Positions 52,300 through 61,276 of a stretch of 64,000 nucleotides of DNA are shown here, in pieces. Numbering within the stretch: the stretch's first letter is position 1; each line of letters begins with the position of its first letter. A model generated the notes under the pieces. That model made no database searches, was not told where the DNA came from, and worked only from the letters and a program-made list of their open reading frames with translations. Origin of the DNA: an uncultured Bacteroidales bacterium (lineage in GTDB: Bacteria; Bacteroidota; Bacteroidia; Bacteroidales; UBA932); contig CAJOKD010000011.1 of the NCBI GenBank assembly GCA_905235085.1, positions 1 through 64,000 of the forward strand. The letters are read 5' to 3'. A program made the position numbers and the translations under genes.

Positions 52300-53610
52300 A
52301 TGATATACCACCTCTTCCAATTCCTTGAGAAATACGACATTCCCGGACAGCACCTGTTCACCTACCTGTCCTTCAGGGCAATGCTCACCAGCATCGCAGC
52401 GATGCTCATCTCCTTCTTCATCGGAAGGAAGATAATCAAGTGGCTGCAGAAGAAGCAGATCGGAGAATCGATCCGCGACCTCGGCCTGGAAGGGCAGCTG
52501 CAGAAGAAGGGCACCCCGACGATGGGCGGAATCATCATAATCATTTCCATCGTGGTCCCGGTACTGCTGTTCTGCGACCTCACCAACATCTACACGCTGC
52601 TCCTGCTCTTTACGACTTTGTGGTGCGGAGCTCTCGGATTTTCGGACGACTACATCAAGGTGTTCAAGCACAACAAGGAAGGCCTTCATCCGAAAGCCAA
52701 GCTTGCTGCCCAGCTGATCCTCGGTCTGGTGGTCGGAATGACTGTCTGGCTCAGCAACGACATCGTAGTCAGGGAGAAAGTCAAGGTCACCCCGGGCATT
52801 GCCAATGTGGTGGAAAAGGGTAGCAGCGCTTCTCTGAACGTAGATTCGGAGACCCTGGTGGCGGAAACGGACGGATGGAAGATGGAGAATGTGGTTAAGA
52901 GTACGAAGACCACGATACCGTTCGTGAAGGACCACGAGTTCGACTACAAATGGCTCTCACCTTTCAAAGGAAAATGGGGATGGTACTGCAAATGGGGCAT
53001 ATACGTCCTTATGATCGTTGTCGTGATAATGGCCTGCTCGAACGGAACCAACCTCACGGACGGAATGGACGGACTGGCGGCCGGTACCAGTGCGATAGTA
53101 GGAGTGGTACTGGGCATACTGGCCTGGCTGGGAGGTAACCTCGTCAGTTCCAATTACTTGAATATAATGTACATACCCGGAAGCGGAGAGATAGCCGTCT
53201 TCATATCCGCCTTCGTGGGTGCGCTGATGGGATTCCTGTGGTTCAACTCCTACCCGGCACAGGTATTTATGGGAGACACCGGAAGCCTGACCATCGGCGG
53301 CATCATCGGAGTGAGCGCGGTCCTTATGAGGAAGGAACTCCTGCTCCCGATCCTGTGCGGGATATTCCTCGTCGAGGCGCTTTCGGTCATAATGCAAAGG
53401 ACATATTTCAAATACACGAAGAAGAAATACGGTGAAGGCAGGAGGGTCTTCAAGATGACCCCGCTGCACCACCATTACCAGAAGGAAGGCATACCGGCCT
53501 TGTTCACCAAGCCGGTCCACGCCATTCCGGAGGCAAAGATAGTTACCAGGTTCTGGCTGATCGGGGTGATCCTCGCGGTGTCGACCCTGGCGTTGCTTAA
53601 AATCAGATAG
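52300..53610 (+). CDS. mraY: phospho-N-acetylmuramoyl-pentapeptide-transferase
   Basis: MraY makes lipid I by moving phospho-MurNAc-pentapeptide to undecaprenyl phosphate. The 436-residue membrane protein has the family motifs KKGTPTMGGIIII, LWCGALGFSDDYIKVFKHNK (Asp pair), NLTDGMDGLAAGTSAIV and RVFKMTPLHHHYQKEG. An extra loop of about 70 residues (residues about 165-215) between membrane segments makes it longer than the 360-residue E. coli enzyme; such insertions occur in Bacteroidota MraY. It sits between murE and murD in the dcw order. Confidence 0.96.
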   Translation: MIYHLFQFLEKYDIPGQHLFTYLSFRAMLTSIAAMLISFFIGRKIIKWLQKKQIGESIRDLGLEGQLQKKGTPTMGGIIIIISIVVPVLLFCDLTNIYTLLLLFTTLWCGALGFSDDYIKVFKHNKEGLHPKAKLAAQLILGLVVGMTVWLSNDIVVREKVKVTPGIANVVEKGSSASLNVDSETLVAETDGWKMENVVKSTKTTIPFVKDHEFDYKWLSPFKGKWGWYCKWGIYVLMIVVVIMACSNGTNLTDGMDGLAAGTSAIVGVVLGILAWLGGNLVSSNYLNIMYIPGSGEIAVFISAFVGALMGFLWFNSYPAQVFMGDTGSLTIGGIIGVSAVLMRKELLLPILCGIFLVEALSVIMQRTYFKYTKKKYGEGRRVFKMTPLHHHYQKEGIPALFTKPVHAIPEAKIVTRFWLIGVILAVSTLALLKIR

Positions 53611-53625
53611 TCACTTAGTCAAGAT

Positions 53626-54960
53626 ATGAGCAGAATAGTTGTTTTGGGCGGTGGAGAGAGCGGTGTCGGAGCCGCTGTGCTCGCAAAAGTAAAGGGATTC
53701 GACGTATTCCTTTCTGACAACGGAACGATCGAAGGGCACTTCGCGGACGATCTGCGCAAGTGGGAAATCCCCTTCGAGCAGGGTGGACACTCGGAGGAAC
53801 TGATCCTCAACGCGGACGAAGTAATAAAGAGTCCGGGCATTCCGAGCACCGTACCGATGGTCAGGAAACTCGAGGCACAGGGTACGCCCATCCTGTCCGA
53901 GATAGAATTCGCGGGAAGATACGATTCCGCCAAGAAGATATGCATAACGGGAAGCAACGGCAAGACCACGACCACTTCCCTAATATACTATCTCCTGAAG
54001 AACGCAGGCCTGAACGTGGGCCTCGGCGGCAATATAGGCAAGAGCTACGCCTACCAGGTGGCTACGGAGCACTATGATTACTATGTACTGGAAATCAGCA
54101 GTTTCCAGTTGGACAACTGCTATGAGTTCCACCCTGACATAGCCATCATCACGAACATCTCTCCGGACCACCTCGACCGCTACGACTACCAGCTCGAGAA
54201 CTATGTCAAGTCCAAGTTCCGCATCACCCAGAACCTGAACCCTGAAGACTGCTTCATCTTCGACTCCGACGACTCGATCACCATCGACCACCTCAACAAG
54301 ATAATCATCTCCGCCAAGAAGCTTCCTTTCACCCAGAAGGAACCTTACCTGGAGCAGGGAGCCTTCCTCAAGGACGACAAGATCGTGGTCAGGGTGGACA
54401 ACGAAGAGTGCAACGTCTATCTCAAGGAACTCGCCCTGGGCGGCAAGCACAACATCTACAACTCGATGGCGGCAGCCCTCGCTTCAGGAATAGACAACCA
54501 GGTCATCCGGGAGTCCCTGGCCACCTTCCAGCCTATCGAGCACAGGCTGGAACCGGTGCTCAGCATCAAGGATGTCCTGTACATCAACGATTCCAAGGCC
54601 ACCAACGTGGATGCAGCCTGGTATGCACTGGAGTGCCAGACGAGGCCGGTAGTATGGATAGTCGGAGGCAAGGACAAGGGCAACGACTACGAGGTCCTGA
54701 AACCTCTGGTCAAGGACAAGGTCCGCGCCATCGTGTGCCTCGGAGTGGACAACAGCAAGATACGCGAGGCGTTCGAGGACCTGGTCGGAAAGGACAACTT
54801 CGTGGAGACCCGCTCGGCAGAGGATGCCGTCCTGGAATCCAGCAAGTTCGCTCAGAGCGGGGACGTCGTGCTCCTCAGTCCTTGCTGTGCTAGTTTCGAC
54901 CTCTTCCACAATATGGAAGAGCGCGGTGAGAAATTCAAGGAAGCTGTCAGGAGGCTGTAA
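53626..54960 (+). CDS. murD: UDP-N-acetylmuramoylalanine--D-glutamate ligase
   Basis: MurD adds D-glutamate to UDP-MurNAc-L-Ala. The 444-residue protein has the N-terminal Rossmann-like domain (MSRIVVLGGGESGVGAAVLA), the ATP-binding CITGSNGKTTTTSLIYYLL, the catalytic region TNISPDHLDRYDYQLENYV and the C-terminal YINDSKATNVDAAWYAL. Length and motif order fit the family. It follows mraY by 15 bp. Confidence 0.96.
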   Translation: MSRIVVLGGGESGVGAAVLAKVKGFDVFLSDNGTIEGHFADDLRKWEIPFEQGGHSEELILNADEVIKSPGIPSTVPMVRKLEAQGTPILSEIEFAGRYDSAKKICITGSNGKTTTTSLIYYLLKNAGLNVGLGGNIGKSYAYQVATEHYDYYVLEISSFQLDNCYEFHPDIAIITNISPDHLDRYDYQLENYVKSKFRITQNLNPEDCFIFDSDDSITIDHLNKIIISAKKLPFTQKEPYLEQGAFLKDDKIVVRVDNEECNVYLKELALGGKHNIYNSMAAALASGIDNQVIRESLATFQPIEHRLEPVLSIKDVLYINDSKATNVDAAWYALECQTRPVVWIVGGKDKGNDYEVLKPLVKDKVRAIVCLGVDNSKIREAFEDLVGKDNFVETRSAEDAVLESSKFAQSGDVVLLSPCCASFDLFHNMEERGEKFKEAVRRL

Positions 54961-54974
54961 GGATACAGGACACT

Positions 54975-56396
54975 ATGGCACAGGACAAGGAGAAGAGAAA
55001 GAATACGTTGTGGAACTTCGTGGACAACCTCGAAGGAGACAAGGTGGTATGGATGATCGTACTGCTGCTGATGCTCATATCCATAGTCGCCATATTCTCT
55101 TCCACCTCCCAGCTCGCCCTCCAGAAGAGCACCTCCAGGATGAAGATAATCAGCGAGCAGATGCTCATTACCCTCGGAGGCCTGGTCATCATCACGTTCT
55201 GCTACAACATAAGGAGGATCGGCGTCTTCCGTGTATTATCGCAGCTCGGGTACCTTTTCTCCATCTTCCTGCTGGCCGTCCTTGCGTCCCACAAGCAGGT
55301 GGGTCCTATCAAGCCGGTATTCATCAACGAGGCTTACCGCATTGTCTCCGTGGGAGGCATCCAGATACACGTCTTCGAGGTGGTCAAAGTAGCAATGGTG
55401 ATGTATCTCGCCTGGGCGGTAAACGCCTACAGGAACGACAAGTTCGCCATAGCGAACCTTCTAGGGCGGAAGTATCCGTTCTGGAACAAACCTATGGTCA
55501 AGAAGGTGGTTTACATCTACTTGCCGATATTCACGGTATGCCTCGGAATAATGGTAGGAAGCCTTTCCAGCACCATATTCATCGGCGCAATAATGTTCAT
55601 CACCATCCTGATCGGCGGAATCAGCGTGAAGGAGCTGGTCCTCCCTGGCGTCATAGCCGTCGGGATACTCTTCGCCTGCATAGGTATCAACGCCGCTTCT
55701 TCAAAGCCGGTCGACCAGAAACCGTTCCCGCACCTTCAATCCGCGATGAACCGCATCAGGGGCACCGAGAATACTGAAACCCGTCTGGAAACGATACGCA
55801 CCAAATCTCCGGGAGACCCTCAGTTCCAGAAGGCACTCGACAAGATAAAGCAGCCCGTCAGCGCCAAGATCGCCATCAAGGAAGGCGGGATAATCGGAAA
55901 GGGTCCTGGAAGGAGCACCCAGAGATACGTAGTCCCGATAATGTTCGAGGACTATATGTTCAGCTTCATAGTAGAGGAGTACGGAATACTCGGAGGAATA
56001 TTCGTGATAATACTCTATATCAGCCTCCTCGCAAGGGGATCCCTGATCGTGCGCAACTGCGACAATCACTTCGCCAAGACCGCCGTGGCGGGACTCGTGA
56101 TCCTGATCACCGGCCAGGCGATGATGCATATATTCATCAACTGCGATATGGGACCGCTGACAGGCCAGACCCTGCCACTCATCAGCCACGGAAACTCTTC
56201 CTACCTGATGTTCAGTCTCGCATTCGGAATCATACTGTCCATCAGCAAGATGGCCAGGAAGAAAATCGCACGGGAGGCGGCCCAGGCAGCACCTCTCGTC
56301 GAGCACGACGGAAAGGATGAGATGGAGAGCTCCCTCAACGACCTGGACGCTCTCGACAACCTGGAGAACCTGCCTGAAGAAGATATAAACATTTGA
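54975..56396 (+). CDS. ftsW: FtsW, SEDS septal peptidoglycan polymerase
   Basis: FtsW is a membrane glycosyltransferase that polymerises lipid II at the septum with FtsI. The 473-residue protein has about ten membrane segments and SEDS motifs, including VGGIQIHVFEVVKVAMVMYL, the region with IIGKGPGRSTQRYVVP (periplasmic loop), DYMFSFIVEEYGILGG and LPLISHGNSSYLMFSLAFGI. It has a longer periplasmic loop (about 240-310) than E. coli FtsW and an acidic C-terminal tail (ESSLNDLDALDNLENLPEED). It lies between murD and murG, as usual. Confidence 0.95.
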   Translation: MAQDKEKRKNTLWNFVDNLEGDKVVWMIVLLLMLISIVAIFSSTSQLALQKSTSRMKIISEQMLITLGGLVIITFCYNIRRIGVFRVLSQLGYLFSIFLLAVLASHKQVGPIKPVFINEAYRIVSVGGIQIHVFEVVKVAMVMYLAWAVNAYRNDKFAIANLLGRKYPFWNKPMVKKVVYIYLPIFTVCLGIMVGSLSSTIFIGAIMFITILIGGISVKELVLPGVIAVGILFACIGINAASSKPVDQKPFPHLQSAMNRIRGTENTETRLETIRTKSPGDPQFQKALDKIKQPVSAKIAIKEGGIIGKGPGRSTQRYVVPIMFEDYMFSFIVEEYGILGGIFVIILYISLLARGSLIVRNCDNHFAKTAVAGLVILITGQAMMHIFINCDMGPLTGQTLPLISHGNSSYLMFSLAFGIILSISKMARKKIAREAAQAAPLVEHDGKDEMESSLNDLDALDNLENLPEEDINI

Positions 56397-56400
56397 TACG

Positions 56401-57543
56401 ATGGAATACAAAGCTTTGAAAGTCATAATCAGCGGCGGAGGCACCGGAGGACACATATTCCCCGCCATTTCGATCGCCAACAAGCTGAAGGAACTCAATC
56501 CGCGGACAGAGATCCTGTTCGTCGGCGCAGAAGGCAAGATGGAGATGGACAAGGTGCCGGCAGCTGGTTATCAGATAATCGGACTGCCGATAGTGGGACT
56601 TCAGCGCCAGCTGAACCTCAAGAATATAATCAACGACATCCAAGTCCCTTTCAAGGTACTCTCCAGCATCAGGAAGGCGAAGAGGATCATCAAGGACTTC
56701 AAGCCTGACGTGGCCGTGGGAGTGGGAGGCTATGCCAGCGCTCCCCTGCTCTACGCTGCGACCAAGCTCGGCATACCGTCGGTGATCCAGGAGCAGAACG
56801 GTTTCGCCGGACTCACCAACAAGAAGCTCGGAAGCAAAGTCCAGAGCATCTGCGTCGCCTACGAGGGTATGGAGCGGTTCTTCCCGAAAGAGAAGATAGT
56901 CATGACAGGCAACCCGATACGCGACGTCTTCGTGCCTTGCACCCAGCAGATGAAGGAAGAAGGAGTGCGCGAATACGGTCTCGACCCGTCTCGCAAGCAT
57001 ATCTTCATCGTGGGCGGCAGCCTCGGAAGTAGCCGCTTCAACCAGTGTATGAGGAAGTGGATTTCGGACGGCTGCCCGGGAGGCGAAGGAGTGGATGTAC
57101 TTTGGCAGTGCGGGAAATACTACAAAGCCGGAGTCGATGAGTTTATGAGAGAGAAGGAAGAGGCGGACCCGGAAGCAGTCAGGAACATACACCATTCCGA
57201 TTTCATCGGCAGGATGAATCTCGCCTACGCGGCAGCGGACGTGGTGGTTTCACGTTCGGGAGCAAGTTCGGTTTCAGAACTCTGCGCAGCCCATAAGGCA
57301 ACCGTATTCGTACCGTCTCCGAACGTGGCCGAAGACCACCAGACCCACAACGCGATGGCTCTCGTCAACAAGCACGCCGCTATGATAGTCAAGGATGCCG
57401 AGGCTATGGAGAAGATGATTCCGACAGCACTGGAACTGCTGAAGGACCCGGAGGAGATCGCACTGCTCGAGGAGAACGCCGGTAAACTTGCGCTCCCGGA
57501 CGCTGCACAGAAGATTGCGGATGAAGTTTACAAGCTTGTATAG
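56401..57543 (+). CDS. murG: UDP-GlcNAc:lipid I N-acetylglucosaminyltransferase
   Basis: MurG converts lipid I to lipid II at the inner face of the membrane. The 380-residue GT28 protein has the N-terminal ISGGGTGGHIFPAISIAN, the donor-side VGVGGYASAPLLYAATKLG, EQNGFAGLTNKKLG, and the C-terminal UDP-GlcNAc region with VGGSLGSSRFNQ and SRSGASSVSELCA. The start overlaps nothing, 4 bp after ftsW. Confidence 0.96.
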   Translation: MEYKALKVIISGGGTGGHIFPAISIANKLKELNPRTEILFVGAEGKMEMDKVPAAGYQIIGLPIVGLQRQLNLKNIINDIQVPFKVLSSIRKAKRIIKDFKPDVAVGVGGYASAPLLYAATKLGIPSVIQEQNGFAGLTNKKLGSKVQSICVAYEGMERFFPKEKIVMTGNPIRDVFVPCTQQMKEEGVREYGLDPSRKHIFIVGGSLGSSRFNQCMRKWISDGCPGGEGVDVLWQCGKYYKAGVDEFMREKEEADPEAVRNIHHSDFIGRMNLAYAAADVVVSRSGASSVSELCAAHKATVFVPSPNVAEDHQTHNAMALVNKHAAMIVKDAEAMEKMIPTALELLKDPEEIALLEENAGKLALPDAAQKIADEVYKLV

Positions 57544-57551
57544 AAGGCTAT

Positions 57552-58919
57552 ATGGCAAAATATTCGAAAATATACTTCATAGGAATCGGTGGCATCGGTA
57601 TGAGTGCCATCGCAAGGTATTACAAGTTCAAGGGATACCCTGTGGCAGGCTATGACAAGACCCCGTCAGACCTGACCCACGCCCTCGAGAAAGAAGGCAT
57701 CGACGTACATTACACGGACGACGTTGACTATATCCCGAAGGATGTGGCTTCCACCCTGGTGGTCTACACTCCTGCAATACCGGAAGACCTGAAGGAGCTT
57801 ATGTACGTAAGGGAGCACGGCTACACCGTGATCAAGAGGTCCAGGATGCTTGGTGAGCTCGCCGAAGGCCAGACCTGCCTGGCCGTTGCGGGCACCCACG
57901 GGAAGACCACTACCAGTACGCTCGTCGCCCATATCCTTACGGAGAGCAAGGATGGCTGCTCTGCCTTCCTGGGGGGAATCTCGAACAACTACGGAACCAA
58001 CCTCCTGATGAGCCATTCCCAGACAATCGTGGCTGAAGCCGACGAGTTCGACCGCTCGTTCCTCCAGCTCCGTCCGGCGATAGCCGCCATCACTGCGATG
58101 GACGCCGACCATCTGGACATCTACGGAACCCACGAGGAATATTGCAAGGCTTTCAAGAAGTTCGCTTCACAGGTCTCCAGGTTCGTGATCCTGAAGCGAG
58201 GGCTGGACATCACTCCGGAGGACACCAAGGCAAGGATACTTACTTACAGCTACGACGACCCCGAGGCTGACTTCCACGCAAGGAACGCCCACCCGGACGA
58301 GCTCGGGCACTATATCTTCGACCTTGTCCATCCGGACGGAGTCATCGAAGGCATCAGGGTCGGTATCCCGGGATGGGTCAACGTGGAGAACAGCGTAGCT
58401 GCTGCTGCGATTTGCCTGAAACACAGGGTCGATCCGCTGGCCATAAAAGGAGCGATCGGCTCGTTCAGGGGGGTGAAGCGGAGGCTGGAAGCCCACGTAA
58501 ACGTTCCCGGACTGACTTACATCGACGATTATGCGCATCATCCCCAGGAACTCCGCTCGGCGATCTCATCGCTCAGGGGAATGTTCCCGGGCAGGAAGAT
58601 CACGGCTGTATTCCAGCCGCACCTGTTCACCCGCACCAGGGATTTCGCCGAGGAATTCGCAGAGGCTCTGAGCGAGGTCGACAAACTGATACTTCTGGAT
58701 ATCTACCCGGCAAGGGAAGAGCCCATCCCGGGTGTAACGTCGGAAATCATATTCTCGAAGGTCACCGCTCTTGAAAAAGTCTTGCTCAGGAAGGAGGAAC
58801 TACTGGATTACCTCCTGGACGAACCGGTCGATGTGCTCGCCACATTCGGCGCAGGGAACATCGACAGGCTGGTGGAGCCTGTCGCCGAAATGCTCAGGAA
58901 GAGATTGAATGATGAATAA
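57552..58919 (+). CDS. murC: UDP-N-acetylmuramate--L-alanine ligase
   Basis: MurC adds L-alanine to UDP-MurNAc. The 455-residue protein has the N-terminal YFIGIGGIGMSAIARYYKFK, the ATP-binding AVAGTHGKTTTSTLVAHIL, the catalytic EADEFDRSFLQLRP and the C-terminal YIDDYAHHPQELRSAISSL. It overlaps ftsQ by 11 bp. It occupies the standard position after murG. Confidence 0.96.
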   Translation: MAKYSKIYFIGIGGIGMSAIARYYKFKGYPVAGYDKTPSDLTHALEKEGIDVHYTDDVDYIPKDVASTLVVYTPAIPEDLKELMYVREHGYTVIKRSRMLGELAEGQTCLAVAGTHGKTTTSTLVAHILTESKDGCSAFLGGISNNYGTNLLMSHSQTIVAEADEFDRSFLQLRPAIAAITAMDADHLDIYGTHEEYCKAFKKFASQVSRFVILKRGLDITPEDTKARILTYSYDDPEADFHARNAHPDELGHYIFDLVHPDGVIEGIRVGIPGWVNVENSVAAAAICLKHRVDPLAIKGAIGSFRGVKRRLEAHVNVPGLTYIDDYAHHPQELRSAISSLRGMFPGRKITAVFQPHLFTRTRDFAEEFAEALSEVDKLILLDIYPAREEPIPGVTSEIIFSKVTALEKVLLRKEELLDYLLDEPVDVLATFGAGNIDRLVEPVAEMLRKRLNDE

Positions 58920-59688
58920 AGGATTGAAGATAGCCCTTGTAACCGCGCTGTTCTGCGCTCTCGGACTCGTTTGTTACGCGATAAGCAAGATGAACGTCGA
59001 AAGGAGGCATCAGGTGACGTGCGCCGGGGTCAAGGTCGAATTCGCCGACGGTTTCAACTTCGTCACGGCCGAAGACATAGAGGGCTACCTCAAGAAGGAA
59101 TATGGGACCTATGTAGGCCAAAGGCTTGACAGCCTGGACCTTATGAAGGTCGAAAAGATCCTCGCCGGGAAGGGGGCCATACTCAAGACGGATGCATACA
59201 CGACTCCGGACGGCTACCTGAACGTGAAGGTGTACCAGAGGGAACCCGTGGTACGTTTCCAGAAAGGGAGCACAGGGTTCTACGCTGACGAGAAGGGTTT
59301 CATCTTCCCGCTCCAGAACAACTACACCTCGAGGGTGCCTATAGTGGACGGCGCCGTTCCGCTGAACGTTACGGCGGATTACAAAGGCGAGGCGAAGACT
59401 CCTCAGGAGAAGTTGTGGCTTTCCAGGGTCATCGCTATGGTCGCCTATATGGACGGCTCGAAAGTCTGGGCGGAGAATATCAGCCAGATTACGGTGGAAC
59501 CGGACGGAGACCTGGTGATGGTGCCCCGTGAAGGCAAGGAAGTGTTCATATTCGGACAGCCTACGGATATTGCCGCCAAGTTCGAAAAGATGGGGAAATA
59601 CTACACGGCCATCGTGCCGGACAAGGGAGAAGGGCATTACTCGACCGTGAACGTGAAATACAAGGACCAGATAGTCTGCAGGAAATAG
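58909..59688 (+). CDS. ftsQ: cell division protein FtsQ
   Basis: The 259-residue bitopic membrane protein has a short cytoplasmic start, one transmembrane helix (about 4-23: GLKIALVTALFCALGLVCYA) and a periplasmic POTRA/FtsQ-type region (FVTAEDIEGYLKKEYGTYVG, VEKILAGKGAILKTDAYTTP). FtsQ recruits and regulates the FtsL-FtsI-FtsW group. Sequence similarity to E. coli is weak, but the topology and synteny between murC and ftsA are clear. Two adjacent ATGs (58909 and 58912) are possible starts; both overlap murC. Confidence 0.9.
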   Translation: MMNKGLKIALVTALFCALGLVCYAISKMNVERRHQVTCAGVKVEFADGFNFVTAEDIEGYLKKEYGTYVGQRLDSLDLMKVEKILAGKGAILKTDAYTTPDGYLNVKVYQREPVVRFQKGSTGFYADEKGFIFPLQNNYTSRVPIVDGAVPLNVTADYKGEAKTPQEKLWLSRVIAMVAYMDGSKVWAENISQITVEPDGDLVMVPREGKEVFIFGQPTDIAAKFEKMGKYYTAIVPDKGEGHYSTVNVKYKDQIVCRK

Positions 59689-59701
59689 GATAAAAACATA
59701 T

Positions 59702-61276
59702 ATGGAAGAAAGGTACATAGCATCAGTTGACCTTGGTACGTCCAAGTTCGCCGTCTGCGTCGCCAGGGTACAGGGCGAGGATATACAGGTGGTCTATTAC
59801 AAGGAGTCCCCTTCCCAGGGAATCCGGTACAGCTACGTCTTCAGCCCGCTGAAAGTGGAGCAGGGACTGCGGAAGGCGCTGACCGAGGCCCAGCAGGAGC
59901 TTAAGATCAAGATCCAGAAAGTGATAGTAGGCCTGCCGCGGTATTATGTGCGCCAGGAAACCGCATCCGCCGGAACTGTCAGGCAGGATCCGGAATCCTG
60001 GATAAGGGAGGAGGAAATCAAGTCTATCAAGTCAATAGCCCTGGAGTCCTATCCACTGGGTGATTCCAAGACCGAGGTCATCTACGGTGCGGTAGCCCAG
60101 TCGTTCTCGACGGAAGACAGCTTCAACGAACTGGAAAGCGACATAGTCGGAATGACTGCCGAGAAACTGGAAGGAAACTTCAAGGTGTTCATCGGGAACC
60201 GGAAATATTCCAGGAATATCGACAGCGTATTCTCTGGTATGGGAATCAGCATCGCGAAGAAATATTTCACTCCCGGCATCACGGCCAGGGCGGTGCTCAA
60301 GGAAGAGGAGATGGAGAACGGAGTAGCCTTGATAGACATCGGCGCCGGAGTCAGCTCCGTCACTATATTCAAGGACAAGATAATGCGGTTCTACGCTGCC
60401 ATACCTTTCGGAGGGAACAGCATTACCAGGGACATCAAGACGGAGTGTAACATCTCGTTCGACCTGGCCGAGAACATAAAGAAGGCCTACGGGGCCTGTA
60501 TGCCGAACAATCTGTCCACCCTGGGCGAGAAAGCGATCAAGATCATCGACGAGAACGACTTGCCTACAGTGCAGGTTCCGGTCAAGTACATCTCTGAGAT
60601 CATCACGGCAAGGATGAAGGAAATAATCGAGGCCCTTCTGTATGAGATCCAGGTGAGCGGCTATGCTTCCGAGGAAAAGCTGAGGGCAGGAGTGGTCGTC
60701 ACCGGAGGTGGAGCGGACCTGGTCAACTGCCTGAACCTGATCAAGGCTATGTCGGGATATTCAGTGAATATAGCCTACCCGAAGAGATTCTTCTCCGGAG
60801 AAGGCTGCCCGGAAGTGACATCTACGAGCGCCTCGACGACTATAGGTATGATCCTGGCTGCACGCAACGACAAGAGTCTGAACTGCGTCAGCGAGGTGCC
60901 TGTACGCAGGGTGAAGCCTGTCTCGAAGCCGGTGGTCCCGAAACCAGGACCGAGGCCGGAACCAAAGCCGGAGCCCCAGCCGGAACCGGAACCTGAGCAG
61001 AAATATGAGGTTCCTGAAGTGACCGTAAGGCCGCCGGAACCGGAGCCGGATTATTCTTCACCTATAGAAGAAACGGTAGCCGAGGCCCAGGAAGAGGCGA
61101 TGGACGTATTCAGCAACTACAGTCCTGAAGAAATCCGGAACTACAGGAAGAAGGAAAAGGAAAAGAGGAAGGAAGAGCGTACCAAGCGCCAGTTCACTTG
61201 GATCAAGCATATCAGGAAGAGCATCTCGGACGGGATGGAAGGCCTGTTTGACGGAATGGAAAACGAAGAAGTATAA
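59702..61276 (+). CDS. ftsA: cell division protein FtsA with extended C-terminal region
   Basis: FtsA is an actin-like ATPase that tethers FtsZ to the membrane. The 524-residue protein has the N-terminal SVDLGTSKFAVCVARVQG, the SHS2 (1C) subdomain, VALIDIGAGVSSVTIFKDKI and VVVTGGGADLVNCLNLIKAM. After about residue 395 a Pro/Glu-rich linker follows (PRPEPKPEPQPEPEPE), then a Lys-rich helix and a terminal amphipathic helix (FTWIKHIRKSISDGMEGLF) that fits the membrane anchor. It is about 100 residues longer than E. coli FtsA. Its stop abuts the ftsZ ATG directly. Confidence 0.95.
   Translation: MEERYIASVDLGTSKFAVCVARVQGEDIQVVYYKESPSQGIRYSYVFSPLKVEQGLRKALTEAQQELKIKIQKVIVGLPRYYVRQETASAGTVRQDPESWIREEEIKSIKSIALESYPLGDSKTEVIYGAVAQSFSTEDSFNELESDIVGMTAEKLEGNFKVFIGNRKYSRNIDSVFSGMGISIAKKYFTPGITARAVLKEEEMENGVALIDIGAGVSSVTIFKDKIMRFYAAIPFGGNSITRDIKTECNISFDLAENIKKAYGACMPNNLSTLGEKAIKIIDENDLPTVQVPVKYISEIITARMKEIIEALLYEIQVSGYASEEKLRAGVVVTGGGADLVNCLNLIKAMSGYSVNIAYPKRFFSGEGCPEVTSTSASTTIGMILAARNDKSLNCVSEVPVRRVKPVSKPVVPKPGPRPEPKPEPQPEPEPEQKYEVPEVTVRPPEPEPDYSSPIEETVAEAQEEAMDVFSNYSPEEIRNYRKKEKEKRKEERTKRQFTWIKHIRKSISDGMEGLFDGMENEEV

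Noticed and set aside
60940-61060. Low-complexity CCGGAGCCGGAACC stretch as a mobile repeat
   Set aside because: It is codon-level repetition encoding the Pro/Glu linker of FtsA and lies fully in frame.
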